DNA of 64,000 nucleotides from Cohnella sp. AR92 (GTDB lineage Bacteria > Bacillota > Bacilli > Paenibacillales > Paenibacillaceae). A program made the translations under genes and the position numbers. The DNA lies in contig NZ_RZJR01000014.1 in assembly GCF_003990975.1 (NCBI RefSeq), forward strand, positions 62,001-126,000, given 5' to 3'. The first letter of the stretch is position 1. Each line of letters opens with the position of its first letter. Shown piece after piece: positions 34,985 through 43,501 of the stretch. The notes below the pieces were generated by a model. It searched no databases and was not told the DNA's origin. It saw nothing but the letters and a program-made list of their open reading frames with translations.

Positions 34985-35036
34985 TGAGCGAAAGACACGA
35001 AATCACCCGGAAGGGTTGGTTTCGCGTCATTTTTTT
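34985..35036 (+). terminator. Hairpin E3, variant copy of the leader element, ending the ger operon
   Basis: GACACGAAA (34994-35002) and TTTCGCGTC (35020-35028) flank an inner part TCACCCGGAAGGGTTGG identical to that of leader copy E5 at 57141-57194. T7 follows. Outside the core, three substitutions separate it from E5. A short AGGACTTAATG with a nine-codon frame follows, as if this were once a leader too. Here it probably serves as the ger terminator. Confidence 0.75.
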
Positions 35037-35081
35037 ACTCAGGACTTAATGCCATTCCTTCGAGAGATTCCGCCCTAACTG

Positions 35082-36130
35082 ATGAGGAAAATCGAAAAGA
35101 TTAGAATAGAGCTCGGAATCCAGGGTCGGATGCTCCTTCCCGTCTATATGCGAATTTATGGGTGGGAAAAGCCCTTGTCGCCTCAGGAGAAGCAAACGAT
35201 GGAATACGCTCTTCGAGATAACGCGGAACGCTTCTTCCATACCGCGAATCACCCTTGCCAAGCAGTATCGTTGTCACAAGATTGCTTGCTCATCACGGTC
35301 GTCTTGGACCAGAACGTGGAATGGGAGCCGGAGCCGTGGAGTGAACTATGCATCGCTTACATGGAAGAATGTCATCAGTTATTTTACTGTGAATTAAGAT
35401 GCGGCATGGGGATCCCAATCCCGTCAAGTGATATTGGTCATTATATGAAACGGTTGAAGGAACTGGTAGACTCTGAGGGCTTGGACAACCGAAACCGTAT
35501 GTTTGAACTGAGATTGGAGCCGGGCTGTTCGACGCCAGTTGAGGGGATGCGTCCACCTGTTGCATTCTGGTCGGATTTACTGAGGTTGGGATTAATTCAG
35601 GCACTCGCGCTTGATACGAAAGCGTATTTAGAGAGCTTACACGGAGCGCTGTCATCAGATACTTCCATACTAGAGAGATATTATGCGGACTTCTTACAAT
35701 TGATTGTCGTGTAGGAGCAACAAGAAGCATTTATGAGATGAACATCTGGACGCAGAACGTCCTGAATCGAGTAGATGCACTTATTGCGGATAGCAGATCC
35801 CCAGAGGGGCTGATCGAGCGAATCAAGCAGTTCATACAGTCTCATTTGGATCACAGTTTTTCGCGTGAACAAATCGGGGAATCGGTTGGTCTTCATCCAG
35901 ATTATACTGCTAAGCTGTTTAAGAAAGAGACTGGTATGTCAATAACCGACTACACGGCGAAGTTACGGATCGATACGGCGAAGAAACTGCTCGTCAAGAC
36001 TGAAATGCCCGTCAGCGCGGTCGCACTAGCCGTAGGATATTCGAACTTTTAATATTTTGCAAAGATCTTCAAGAAGTGGACTAATACCAATCCCCAAGAT
36101 TTCCGTAAAGTGAATATGAATGTTAAGTAG
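35082..36130 (+). pseudogene. Degenerate AraC-family (YesN-like) response regulator
   Basis: Two frames together spell the linker and C-terminal half of an AraC-type regulator. The first (35082-35714) is a helical linker ending YYADFLQLIV. The second (from about 35720, other frame) contains the DNA-binding domain FIQSHLDHSFSREQIGESVG...HPDYTAKLFKKETG and the second helix-turn-helix SAVALAVGYSNF. There a TAA (36050-36052) interrupts what otherwise continues YFAKIFKKWTNTNPQDFRK to 36130. The receiver domain is missing, and there is one frameshift and one nonsense codon, so it is dead. It abuts hairpin E3. Confidence 0.8.
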
Positions 36131-36175
36131 ATTGCATTGAATTAGCAAGCTAGATTTGTTAACGACGAGCTCGGG

Positions 36176-36219
36176 AATCGGTCAATGTTTTTGTCAATTA
36201 TCGGCCAATGTTCTTGTCA
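36176..36219 (+). repeat. Two direct repeats resembling a transposon end
   Basis: TCGGTCAATGTTTTTGTCA and TCGGCCAATGTTCTTGTCA lie 24 bases apart. Tandem about 20-base sites ending in TGTCA are typical of IS21-like ends, but no element is present. A weak AAAAACC/GGGTTTTT hairpin follows at 36227-36256. Confidence 0.5.
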
Positions 36220-36441
36220 TCCAACAATAAAAAACCTTGAAAAATAAGGGGTTTTTGCTTTTATTGGACATATGTACAAAATCCACCTTTTGCGAACATG
36301 TGTACCCATTAAGATTATGTATTTGAAATTCTTATTGCCACCTATAGAATCGACAGTGTTTTTATGTTGAATAGTTATAATATTTGGTAAGGAAGAATAG
36401 GTCTTTATTTGCTCACCAGTTAAGTTAAGGACTGATAACTA

Positions 36442-36768
36442 ATGGTCGCTGTTATCAAATTCGTTCTTTACGTCTTCGGAATAATCTATATGTTTACACT
36501 TGGATTTAAGGGTTCGTATCAACTTTTGCAGATGAAACGATATTTGCGATTTTTGATTGTCACTTCGTTTTGGTTTGGGTACCCTATAATTGCTATAACC
36601 TTATTTTGTTTCGCTGAGAAACATTTTGATTCTCAGATAGTCTTATTGATTCTTTGTCCGTTAGCTTTTGTAGGTTGTTATTGGTTATTTTTTGGTTTAT
36701 TTATCAACGATATGGTCGAAAAATTAAAGATGGAAAGAAAAGTACAAGAGAGACAGCACATGAGATAG
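36442..36768 (+). CDS. Small membrane protein
   Basis: A 108-residue protein with three hydrophobic segments (about 4-20, 36-60, 66-92) and a basic C-terminal tail. AAGGA precedes the ATG at about eleven bases. No family is recognised. Low GC compared with neighbours. A hairpin, GGATC-AGGC / GCCT-GATCC plus T5 (36803-36838), ends the transcript. Confidence 0.55.
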   Translation: MVAVIKFVLYVFGIIYMFTLGFKGSYQLLQMKRYLRFLIVTSFWFGYPIIAITLFCFAEKHFDSQIVLLILCPLAFVGCYWLFFGLFINDMVEKLKMERKVQERQHMR

Positions 36769-36802
36769 ATCAAAAATAATGATATAATCTACAGCAAAAA
36801 AA

Positions 36803-36838
36803 GGATCAAGGCCATTACGCCTCGATCCAGTTCTTTTT
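36803..36838 (+). terminator. Terminator after the small membrane protein
   Basis: GGATCAAGGC-CATTAC-GCCTCGATCC with one mismatch, followed by AGTTCTTTTT. Confidence 0.7.
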
Positions 36839-37138
36839 AGCCTGCTTTGTTCTGCATAATAAGCAACCAGACTGCGATTGCCACCTTAAGCGCCACAGCT
36901 TCCACGTTCGCTCTGATCTCGGAGTTAAGGATGTTAACTATTGTCCATCCTTGCCTCCTGAGATACGCTTCTCTCCTAAATGCCCTTGGCTTGTTCTTGT
37001 CGTCGGCATTAATTTCGATCGCTTCCTTAATTGGCCCATGCAACACCGCATAGTCAATCCAACAGCGATCTACGCCGAATTGCTGACCAGACTCTTTGAT
37101 GTCAATCGCCCTCAGCCATTTTGGCAGACAACTTGAAG
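36837..37138 (-). pseudogene. Fragment of a DUF559-like (Vsr/PD-D/ExK) endonuclease
   Basis: A frame of about 100 codons without a proper start reads WLRAIDIKESGQQFGVDRCW, IDYAV, EAIEINADD, RREAYLRRQGWTIVNI. This matches the C-terminal core of DUF559 nucleases, in which D-A-V...E-I-N and R-x-A-Y-L-x-x-Q-G-W are typical. The N-terminus is absent. It begins directly at the stop of the upstream gene, so either it is a truncated remnant or a frameshift separates it from that gene. An internal ATG would give 69 residues. Confidence 0.55.
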
Positions 37139-37930
37139 CTATCGTACACGGATTTCGAACTCCGGATGTTCGAGCGGGAGCGATTCGGGCGTTAATCCGA
37201 GCAGAATTCTTGAGACATGAACCGCAAATTGATTCTTGGGCAGGTTAATCGGAGATCCCCTCAAATCACAAAACAGAATAGGTAAACCACCTTCGTTGAA
37301 TCGATACAGTTTGAAAGAAAATGAATAATCCTTGCCGCTATGCTTTCTAAGAACGACTTCCATTTCACGAGATACATTATGCTTATCTAGTAAACGAATC
37401 CAATCGTTGCTGACTGAGAAGATCGCCTTTGCTCTTCTGTTTACAGCAATGTCTTTCAATGCATGAAACGTTAGGTCGGCCAGTGGAAAATCATTGACCC
37501 AGGCACGCTTGAAGCGCTCTGTCAATTCATCCTTTCTTGAATGGAACGGGAAGAACTCCATCGTATGCAGAAAACCAATGTCCCCAACGATGCCTCTCGC
37601 CTGCTGAAAACGCTTGTCCCTCCAGCGATTTTGCTTCTTTAGGACTTCTTCCTGCTGATTGTATTCTTCTTTCGACCAAAGTCGCACATATCGATCTTTT
37701 ACAATTTCATTCCATCCTTCTTCGCGTGTTCGTTCATCCCTTGCGCCTGGGTTAAGCAATAGGAGTAGTACGTCGTTAGACAAATCTTCATGAATATATC
37801 CGTAATACGGCTCAGGAGCCGCTCCGATCTCGAATTGGGTGAGATCCTTCCCATTTAACCCCAACGCTTTAATAGGATCTTGTGATGAAAAGACGGCTTG
37901 CCAATAGCTAACGAATTTTTGTGTGCTCAT
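37139..37930 (-). CDS. Hypothetical protein, possibly uracil-DNA-glycosylase-like fold
   Basis: A 263-residue soluble protein. LLLLLNPGARDE at about 53-64, the helical middle and the strand FSVSNDWIRLL loosely recall the glycosylase-like fold (a short motif after beta strand 1, then a later His/Ser loop), but no diagnostic motif is certain. GGGGGCG precedes the ATG. A nuclease fragment follows immediately, so this may be a defence or DNA-processing cargo pair. That is inference. Confidence 0.5.
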   Translation of the reverse strand: MSTQKFVSYWQAVFSSQDPIKALGLNGKDLTQFEIGAAPEPYYGYIHEDLSNDVLLLLLNPGARDERTREEGWNEIVKDRYVRLWSKEEYNQQEEVLKKQNRWRDKRFQQARGIVGDIGFLHTMEFFPFHSRKDELTERFKRAWVNDFPLADLTFHALKDIAVNRRAKAIFSVSNDWIRLLDKHNVSREMEVVLRKHSGKDYSFSFKLYRFNEGGLPILFCDLRGSPINLPKNQFAVHVSRILLGLTPESLPLEHPEFEIRVR

Positions 37931-38006
37931 TATGCGCCCCCTACTTGATTATGCTCATGAAACTGCGAAGTATATTTAACTTAGAGATTGTTGTGTTGTT
38001 ATAATT

Positions 38007-38567
38007 TTATTTTGATTCGATTTCGTTCTTGAATGTTGCCAAATCACAAATGCTCTCTAACCCTTTATGTGGTCCTGAGTGGATTACATATTTTACGCGA
38101 TCAGACGTCATACTGATGTCTACGATCTTACGAGAATGTGCGCGCATTTTAAAAACAGCCCCGGACACATATACGCGTCCTTCTTGTTTAGCTGCCTTAA
38201 ACTTCGCAATTTCTTGATCTATGCGATCCCATTGCACTTGTCTAAGTGTTGCTAGATCCGGCTTCGGAGGTGCTATTTTTGGTGGTTTCGGCTGTGAATT
38301 AGTTTTTGCATTGCCCGAGTTTGTTTTCTTACCTTGCTGCGAATAAACGTTATCAAAGTACATGCAATTGGTTGCCATCGATTTTTGATCACGTGGACTG
38401 ACGTAGCCGCTCGATTGTCCTTCCGTGTTCTTCCGGATTTTCGAGCAATTATTTCTTCTCCTGTCCATGAATTTACAGTTGAAACAATTGCGGGATTGCT
38501 TATCGACTTTTCTCGGTCTACGAACGATTGCACCCATCGAGACGCCAAAATGACCTTTATGCGGCAT
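38007..38567 (-). CDS. Hypothetical protein with N-terminal cysteine cluster
   Basis: A 186-residue basic protein. Residues about 27-72 hold CFNCKFMDRRRNNCSKI and, further on, CMYFDN, a four-cysteine arrangement that could bind zinc. A proline/asparagine/lysine linker follows. The C-terminal 90 residues are mixed helix and strand (QWDRIDQEIAKFKAAKQEGR, VYVSGAVFKMRAHS). It is the last minus-strand gene before the transfer operon's terminator. No family is recognised. Confidence 0.5.
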   Translation of the reverse strand: MPHKGHFGVSMGAIVRRPRKVDKQSRNCFNCKFMDRRRNNCSKIRKNTEGQSSGYVSPRDQKSMATNCMYFDNVYSQQGKKTNSGNAKTNSQPKPPKIAPPKPDLATLRQVQWDRIDQEIAKFKAAKQEGRVYVSGAVFKMRAHSRKIVDISMTSDRVKYVIHSGPHKGLESICDLATFKNEIESK

Positions 38568-38733
38568 ATTACTGATTCCATCCTTTGCGTATCTTAGACT
38601 GTGCTTTTCTATTATCTTTCAATTTTTTTCTTAAAACCCCTGCTAAATTAAATGACATTATTGTTTATTAAATAATTTGTTCACAGAGAACAGTTTTCCC
38701 GTGATGTTGATTAGCCGCTGTCGGAATAAAGAA

Positions 38734-38755
38734 AGCAACTTCCGAAGAAGTTGCT
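38734..38755 (-). terminator. Terminator of the T4SS operon
   Basis: AGCAACTTC-TTCG-GAAGTTGCT on the minus strand, nine perfect pairs with a TTCG tetraloop, then TTCTTT. Confidence 0.8.
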
Positions 38756-38770
38756 AAACACTTTCAATTT

Positions 38771-39337
38771 TTATTTAGTTTCTAAGGAGGTAAAGTACCA
38801 TAGCTTCTCTTGTGAATGATCGTCGATCATTTCCGATAACCCAAGAGTTAATTTAAGCGTCTTGTCTCCCTTCAACTTCAGTTCTACTTCGCAGCTCATA
38901 TCATGATTGATCTTGGTTAACGGCTTCACCTTTGTTTTCAATAATTCCCCTGGCTCAAACAAATGAACATAATCTTGCATATATAGCTGCCGGCTAGCGG
39001 GTTTATCCTTTGCCATGAGATCAAGCATATAATTCGCATCAATCATGGTTGCCGCGTCGTCCAGTCTCCCCTCATTGATGAGCTCAAAGAAGAAACCTAC
39101 AACATCTTCTAGCTTTTCCCGTTGTCCAGCTGACTCCCCTTCTATCGGCCCTTCCTGAGCCGTAGGCTCCGGGATCTCTGCTATAACTTGGCTATCTAAA
39201 GCTGTGGTCGCTACAGGACTAGGGGTCGGAGTTAAACTTTCTTTTGTTGTACCGTGACTAAGGAGCTTTGGTAAAACGATTATCAGCACCATGATGACCA
39301 CCCATGCACCTGCAAGAATCAAGACCCAACGCCGCAT
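38771..39337 (-). CDS. VirB8/TcpC-like bitopic conjugation protein
   Basis: A single N-terminal membrane helix (VLILAGAWVVIMVLIIVLP) is followed by a Pro/Thr-rich linker. A domain of about 110 residues (DVVGFFFELINEGRLDDAAT...LWYFTSLETK) comes next, with the helix-then-sheet order of the NTF2-like fold shared by VirB8 and TcpC. It would face the wall side and scaffold the channel. A GTG at 39349 overlaps the upstream stop and is an alternative start; the ATG at 39337 has GGGAG upstream. It is the last gene of the operon, before a terminator at 38734-38755. Confidence 0.7.
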   Translation of the reverse strand: MRRWVLILAGAWVVIMVLIIVLPKLLSHGTTKESLTPTPSPVATTALDSQVIAEIPEPTAQEGPIEGESAGQREKLEDVVGFFFELINEGRLDDAATMIDANYMLDLMAKDKPASRQLYMQDYVHLFEPGELLKTKVKPLTKINHDMSCEVELKLKGDKTLKLTLGLSEMIDDHSQEKLWYFTSLETK

Positions 39338-39345
39338 GACTACGA

Positions 39346-41274
39346 TCACTCCCTGCTTACATACAATAGTGGATTTACAGGTTCGCCTTTCACATGGACT
39401 TCGAAGTGTAGATGGCGACCGTCAACATTCCCGGTTTCCCCCATTGTGCCTAATACCGTGCCGGCAGTCACTTCCTGGCCAACTGTCACTTTCAAACTAT
39501 TCGCCTTCATATGGGCATAAAGCGTCTCTATGCCACCACCATGATCAATAACCACTTTATATCCGTATCCATCCTCGCTATAGCCAGCCACGGTCACAAT
39601 GCCATCCATTGCTGCAATATTGGGATAATCCCGCTTGTCTGAATTTGCAGGGGCAATGTCGACTCCTTTGTGTAGTTTATAAACTCCACTTACCGGGTTA
39701 GTTCGCATTCCAAAATTTGATGTCACATAGGTCGCCGTTGTTGGCCAGACCATCTGTCCTGCTATTGCTTGAACTGGCACACTGGTTCCATCTTCAGATC
39801 CAACAAGTGTGGTATCGCTTAAACCGATACCAAATATACCGTTATACCCAAGCATCAGAGTCTTTGTCTCATCATTTTCATTAATGCCTTCTGCAATCAA
39901 CTCGACGTCTTCTTGAGTAAAGTCATACTTCTGCATTAGTTTGTCGAACTTGGTGAAATTCGGAGTCGAGCATCCATCAAAGATATTGCCGACGTATGTA
40001 ACGTCCTCCCAGTGCTCGCCTGTGTCCGGATTTATTCCACTGTTAGCGTCATACTGAAATAAGTTATAGGAATTCATGATGTTTTTTAATTTTGTTGCAT
40101 AGTTCGGATCCGTAGCATAGCCTGCCCTGGCTATTTCATTGACGAACTCATACGGATTTGATTTCGTCAATGCAACTTGATACCGCGGATTCTCTAGGAA
40201 AAATGAAGTGTGATCATGGAACCCCTCAACAGCATTTTGATATGCACGAAATGCTGCTTTCTCTTTATATACAACTCCTTCATCACTCACTTCAGTTGTC
40301 CACATTAATACTTTGGATCCTGTCCAACTCTCATCGGCTTTTATACCAAAGAAATTGTAATACTTAGAAGCGAGCTCGCTGGTTCCCCATCCTCCTTCTA
40401 ATACCGCTTGGGCAAGAGTAACACTAGCTGGTACTCCACTTTCCAAGCTTTCTTTTTGAGCTAAAGGCCCCCATGTATCAAAGAAGGAATTCGTTTTGCT
40501 CCCGATCGTCGTTATGGTTGAACCCGATGCGGAATTTGACACTAAGCAAGCCGACACATCCTTAACCCACCTGGTTGAGGTTGTTGTAACTGTGGCGCTC
40601 TCCTGTCCATCGCCTGAGGAATAATGGGTTGTCGCGGTGCTTGATTCTTGTTTATACGGGATCATGATATCCCGATTCCAAGTGTGTGCCTCCGTAAGCA
40701 ATTTGAGAGTAGTATTGCTCTCATTAGTCTTGGTTGTGATGCTACCGTCTGCAATTGCCGTAGTCGTTGTCGTTGTCGTAGTTGTATTGGTGAAGTTTTT
40801 ATATACGAGGTCAGGCTTTAACGCGTTCGCGATTGTTTCGGGATCGATATCATCTATATCAAGTTCTGCTTTCGTAATTCGCATGCTATCTATGACTTGC
40901 ACAACAAAAATTGGAGGCCGGTACTCTTCGATTTCTGAGGTTTTAACGATCGCGGCTGTATAGGCATCTGTCACATTTTGAGAAACATCGCCGTCATCGC
41001 CCCCAAGCCACATCAAAAAGATAATTGCGCCTCCGACAAGAATTACAACGGCGGCTAATATCAGTGCTGGTATGCCTATCAATGCGGCCAGGTAGCCCAA
41101 TAATTGCATAATCGCTCTCATGAGCATGCTTGCTAACTTCTTAACGAGCTTTTTGATGAGCTTTTTAACAGCATGCTTAATTACTTTTTTTATCTTATCT
41201 TTTACTTTGTCCTTTGCCTTGTTTCCTATTGATCTCGCGACTTCCAACATATTGCCATCGGTAAATCCACTCAT
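39346..41274 (-). CDS. VirB1-like wall hydrolase: glucosaminidase plus M23 endopeptidase
   Basis: A 642-residue protein that opens a hole in peptidoglycan for the conjugation channel. A very basic N-terminus (repeats of KKLIKKLVKK) leads into a membrane helix (residues about 60-90). A Thr-rich linker follows, then a glucosaminidase domain at about 255-390 (VTLAQAVLEGGWGTSELASK, NFFGIKADE). At the C-terminus is an M23/LytM peptidase with HKGVDIAP, HGGGIETLYAHM and GRHLHFEVHV zinc ligands. The start is unusual. GGGAGGTGA lies 27 bases upstream, but a perfect 8-bp hairpin between it and the ATG would bring them to normal distance. Confidence 0.88.
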   Translation of the reverse strand: MSGFTDGNMLEVARSIGNKAKDKVKDKIKKVIKHAVKKLIKKLVKKLASMLMRAIMQLLGYLAALIGIPALILAAVVILVGGAIIFLMWLGGDDGDVSQNVTDAYTAAIVKTSEIEEYRPPIFVVQVIDSMRITKAELDIDDIDPETIANALKPDLVYKNFTNTTTTTTTTTAIADGSITTKTNESNTTLKLLTEAHTWNRDIMIPYKQESSTATTHYSSGDGQESATVTTTSTRWVKDVSACLVSNSASGSTITTIGSKTNSFFDTWGPLAQKESLESGVPASVTLAQAVLEGGWGTSELASKYYNFFGIKADESWTGSKVLMWTTEVSDEGVVYKEKAAFRAYQNAVEGFHDHTSFFLENPRYQVALTKSNPYEFVNEIARAGYATDPNYATKLKNIMNSYNLFQYDANSGINPDTGEHWEDVTYVGNIFDGCSTPNFTKFDKLMQKYDFTQEDVELIAEGINENDETKTLMLGYNGIFGIGLSDTTLVGSEDGTSVPVQAIAGQMVWPTTATYVTSNFGMRTNPVSGVYKLHKGVDIAPANSDKRDYPNIAAMDGIVTVAGYSEDGYGYKVVIDHGGGIETLYAHMKANSLKVTVGQEVTAGTVLGTMGETGNVDGRHLHFEVHVKGEPVNPLLYVSRE

Positions 41275-41310
41275 TTGGAAATCTCGCTATTTAGCGAGAA
41301 TTCACCTCCC
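41272..41310 (-). promoter_or_regulatory. Ribosome site with a hairpin between Shine-Dalgarno and start codon
   Basis: On the minus strand GGGAGGTGA is followed by TCTCGCTA-AA-TAGCGAGA, a perfect stem, then nine bases and ATG. An in-frame TAG inside the hairpin rules out a start upstream of it. Folding would shorten the effective spacing to about ten bases, as known for phage T4 gene 38. Confidence 0.65.
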
Positions 41311-41326
41311 TTCGCAAGGTAGTCTC

Positions 41327-43501
41327 TTAAATTTTTGCACGCTGCAGCGCGGAAGGAGCCGACTGCAAAGAAGGAACACTCATGTTCTTTCTTCTTAGAT
41401 CAACATGGTTTGCAGGACGACCTTTCTCAAGGAATTCTGCAGGATTAACCGTCCTTCCCTGGTAGACCATTTGAACCCCCTCGGAATCATAAGTGACTGG
41501 AGGCACTTCTTCCATTGAGCCTGGTCTGATCTCGGAAGGTTGCATCATTGGTTTAATAGCAAAAGGCTGCCCGTTCACTTTACTTGCGGTATAGGTTCTT
41601 GCAACAACTTGTCCTTTTCCAAGAGAGGCATTTCCACGTCCGATATTGGAAATACGAGTGAATTGTCCATTTTCTTGGGTAGCTAGGAAGCTGCCATCGC
41701 GGGTTTCGACCGTATACACCTGCTGATCTGGCGTAAAGCTTCCGGAAGATAGCGGTTTACCTGTATGGCGCCATTGTGCAAACTTCTCGCCAAGTTGGTA
41801 GCCACCTTTACCACCGATAACCTCACTAATTGCGCCGTATACTTTTTCAGCGCTGGCACGCTTGATAGCTGGATCATTCCTTTCTTCTACCCCTCCGGCT
41901 ACTCCCTTAAAGGCAGAAGTAACGGCTGATCCGACCATTGGAGCCGATCTTACAACCGCTTTAGTAAGTGGATCCGCGTTTTGATAGCGTGGTTCATCCA
42001 GAGGATTGCCCTTCTTTTGTTGTGCATCGTTAAAATGCTCTTTCGTGTTTCTCACCCAGGAGTGAGCACCTTTACCGGCAGCAACTGACAATGCCCCTGC
42101 ACGATAGCCTGCTGCCTCGCCAACTGCTGCTCCAGCCTCGCTGAAGGCAAACTGACCCACTGGTCCAAGACCAACGCCCATCGAGGCACCAGCAAAGCGT
42201 CCAGCCCCTTTGCTAAAGCCTCCGGTCAATGCACCCGCTAAACGCATACGAGAAGCAAAGGAGTTTGAAGGAGCTCCATCAGCAGAACCATTAGCAGCAG
42301 CACCAGAACCACCCATCATTCCACCAACATGCGCCATGACGCTTGCACCAGCCTTAGAGCCGCCTCGCGCACCGCCTTGCTCAGCAGATCCGCTTTTGCC
42401 AGATGCCTGTTTATCGCGAACGGTAGAGATGCCGTTCTTCACATCACCGATGGCGCGGCCCATGTGCATAAACGCGCCTACGCCTGCAACCGTGCCCGCC
42501 ATAGCGAGCTTGGACCCGGTTTGACTCGTGGAACCGAATATAAATCGAACAGACTCAGATATTGGTATAAATAGAGCCATCGCAACTGTTACATGGAACC
42601 ATCCGATATTTTCACCGAACAAGTTAAAGAACAGCCAGAATAAGGCAGCATGTATGCCTTGTGCAATGATTTGCGACCATAGCTCCTTAAAGGCGGCTAT
42701 CGTTATCCCCTGCAACATGGGATAGAACATCATCGATATCCATAAAGGAGCCAGAACAAGCAGAAGGGAAATGAACATGTACCTTTGCAGATAGAAGACT
42801 TCCCACCAAATTGATAGCCCTCGAGTAGCGAAAGAAACAATAAGTCTTCCAAAACTGCTTTGTTCAGATGAGAAATCTCGTAACTTGATACGATCTCCCT
42901 CAGCCACACTCGACTGTAAATCACCGTTTAGGTTTTCACCGTAATAGGAAAGGTCTACTGGTTGCTTGATATCCTGGTAGAACATGCTCACGACCATGTC
43001 ATTTGCCTTAAACAGGGTACCTGATACGGTGAAGAAGTTTGTGATTAGCACAATGCCTATCATGCATTTGATAAGAGTTTCAGTTGTCTCGATCTTCATG
43101 GTCGACGAAAGTGGAGTCACCGAATATAGGGTACCGGCTTTCACTACGGCTGCCGTAATAATGAATCCCATTGCAATTGAAAGAAGCGCATAACCGCGGC
43201 GGATGACGTGGTTAAAATTGTCCTCCGAGTAAAGACCAAAAACTTTATCGTCGCAGCCCGTTTCATTTTCAAAACAAGAATGATAGAAGACGTGGTCGGC
43301 TGGATCGTGTATTCCACCAAAGACAGATAAAATCTGATCAAGAATCCATAGGAACGGTTTTGCATACCAGGGATCGGACCCCAGCTCGATTGTAGACCCA
43401 AGTTCAACTGGAGAAGCGAGTGCCGACGACAAAGGTAGGAATATGCTGGTCATTACAAACAAAAGCAAAAATACAACGGCTACTCTTTGCTTTGATTTCA
43501 T
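41327..43501 (-). CDS. VirB6/TrbL-like polytopic membrane protein
   Basis: A 724-residue protein with a signal-like N-terminus (VVFLLLFVMTSIFLPLSS). A soluble loop with two cysteines (CFENETGC) comes next, then about five to six membrane segments between residues 100 and 330. From about 335 a Gly/Ala/Ser-rich tail contains possible phase-variable low-complexity sequence and a final soluble part. This is the layout of the channel-forming VirB6/ConG proteins of Gram-positive conjugation systems. Its ATG overlaps the VirB4 stop by four bases. Confidence 0.75.
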   Translation of the reverse strand: MKSKQRVAVVFLLLFVMTSIFLPLSSALASPVELGSTIELGSDPWYAKPFLWILDQILSVFGGIHDPADHVFYHSCFENETGCDDKVFGLYSEDNFNHVIRRGYALLSIAMGFIITAAVVKAGTLYSVTPLSSTMKIETTETLIKCMIGIVLITNFFTVSGTLFKANDMVVSMFYQDIKQPVDLSYYGENLNGDLQSSVAEGDRIKLRDFSSEQSSFGRLIVSFATRGLSIWWEVFYLQRYMFISLLLVLAPLWISMMFYPMLQGITIAAFKELWSQIIAQGIHAALFWLFFNLFGENIGWFHVTVAMALFIPISESVRFIFGSTSQTGSKLAMAGTVAGVGAFMHMGRAIGDVKNGISTVRDKQASGKSGSAEQGGARGGSKAGASVMAHVGGMMGGSGAAANGSADGAPSNSFASRMRLAGALTGGFSKGAGRFAGASMGVGLGPVGQFAFSEAGAAVGEAAGYRAGALSVAAGKGAHSWVRNTKEHFNDAQQKKGNPLDEPRYQNADPLTKAVVRSAPMVGSAVTSAFKGVAGGVEERNDPAIKRASAEKVYGAISEVIGGKGGYQLGEKFAQWRHTGKPLSSGSFTPDQQVYTVETRDGSFLATQENGQFTRISNIGRGNASLGKGQVVARTYTASKVNGQPFAIKPMMQPSEIRPGSMEEVPPVTYDSEGVQMVYQGRTVNPAEFLEKGRPANHVDLRRKNMSVPSLQSAPSALQRAKI

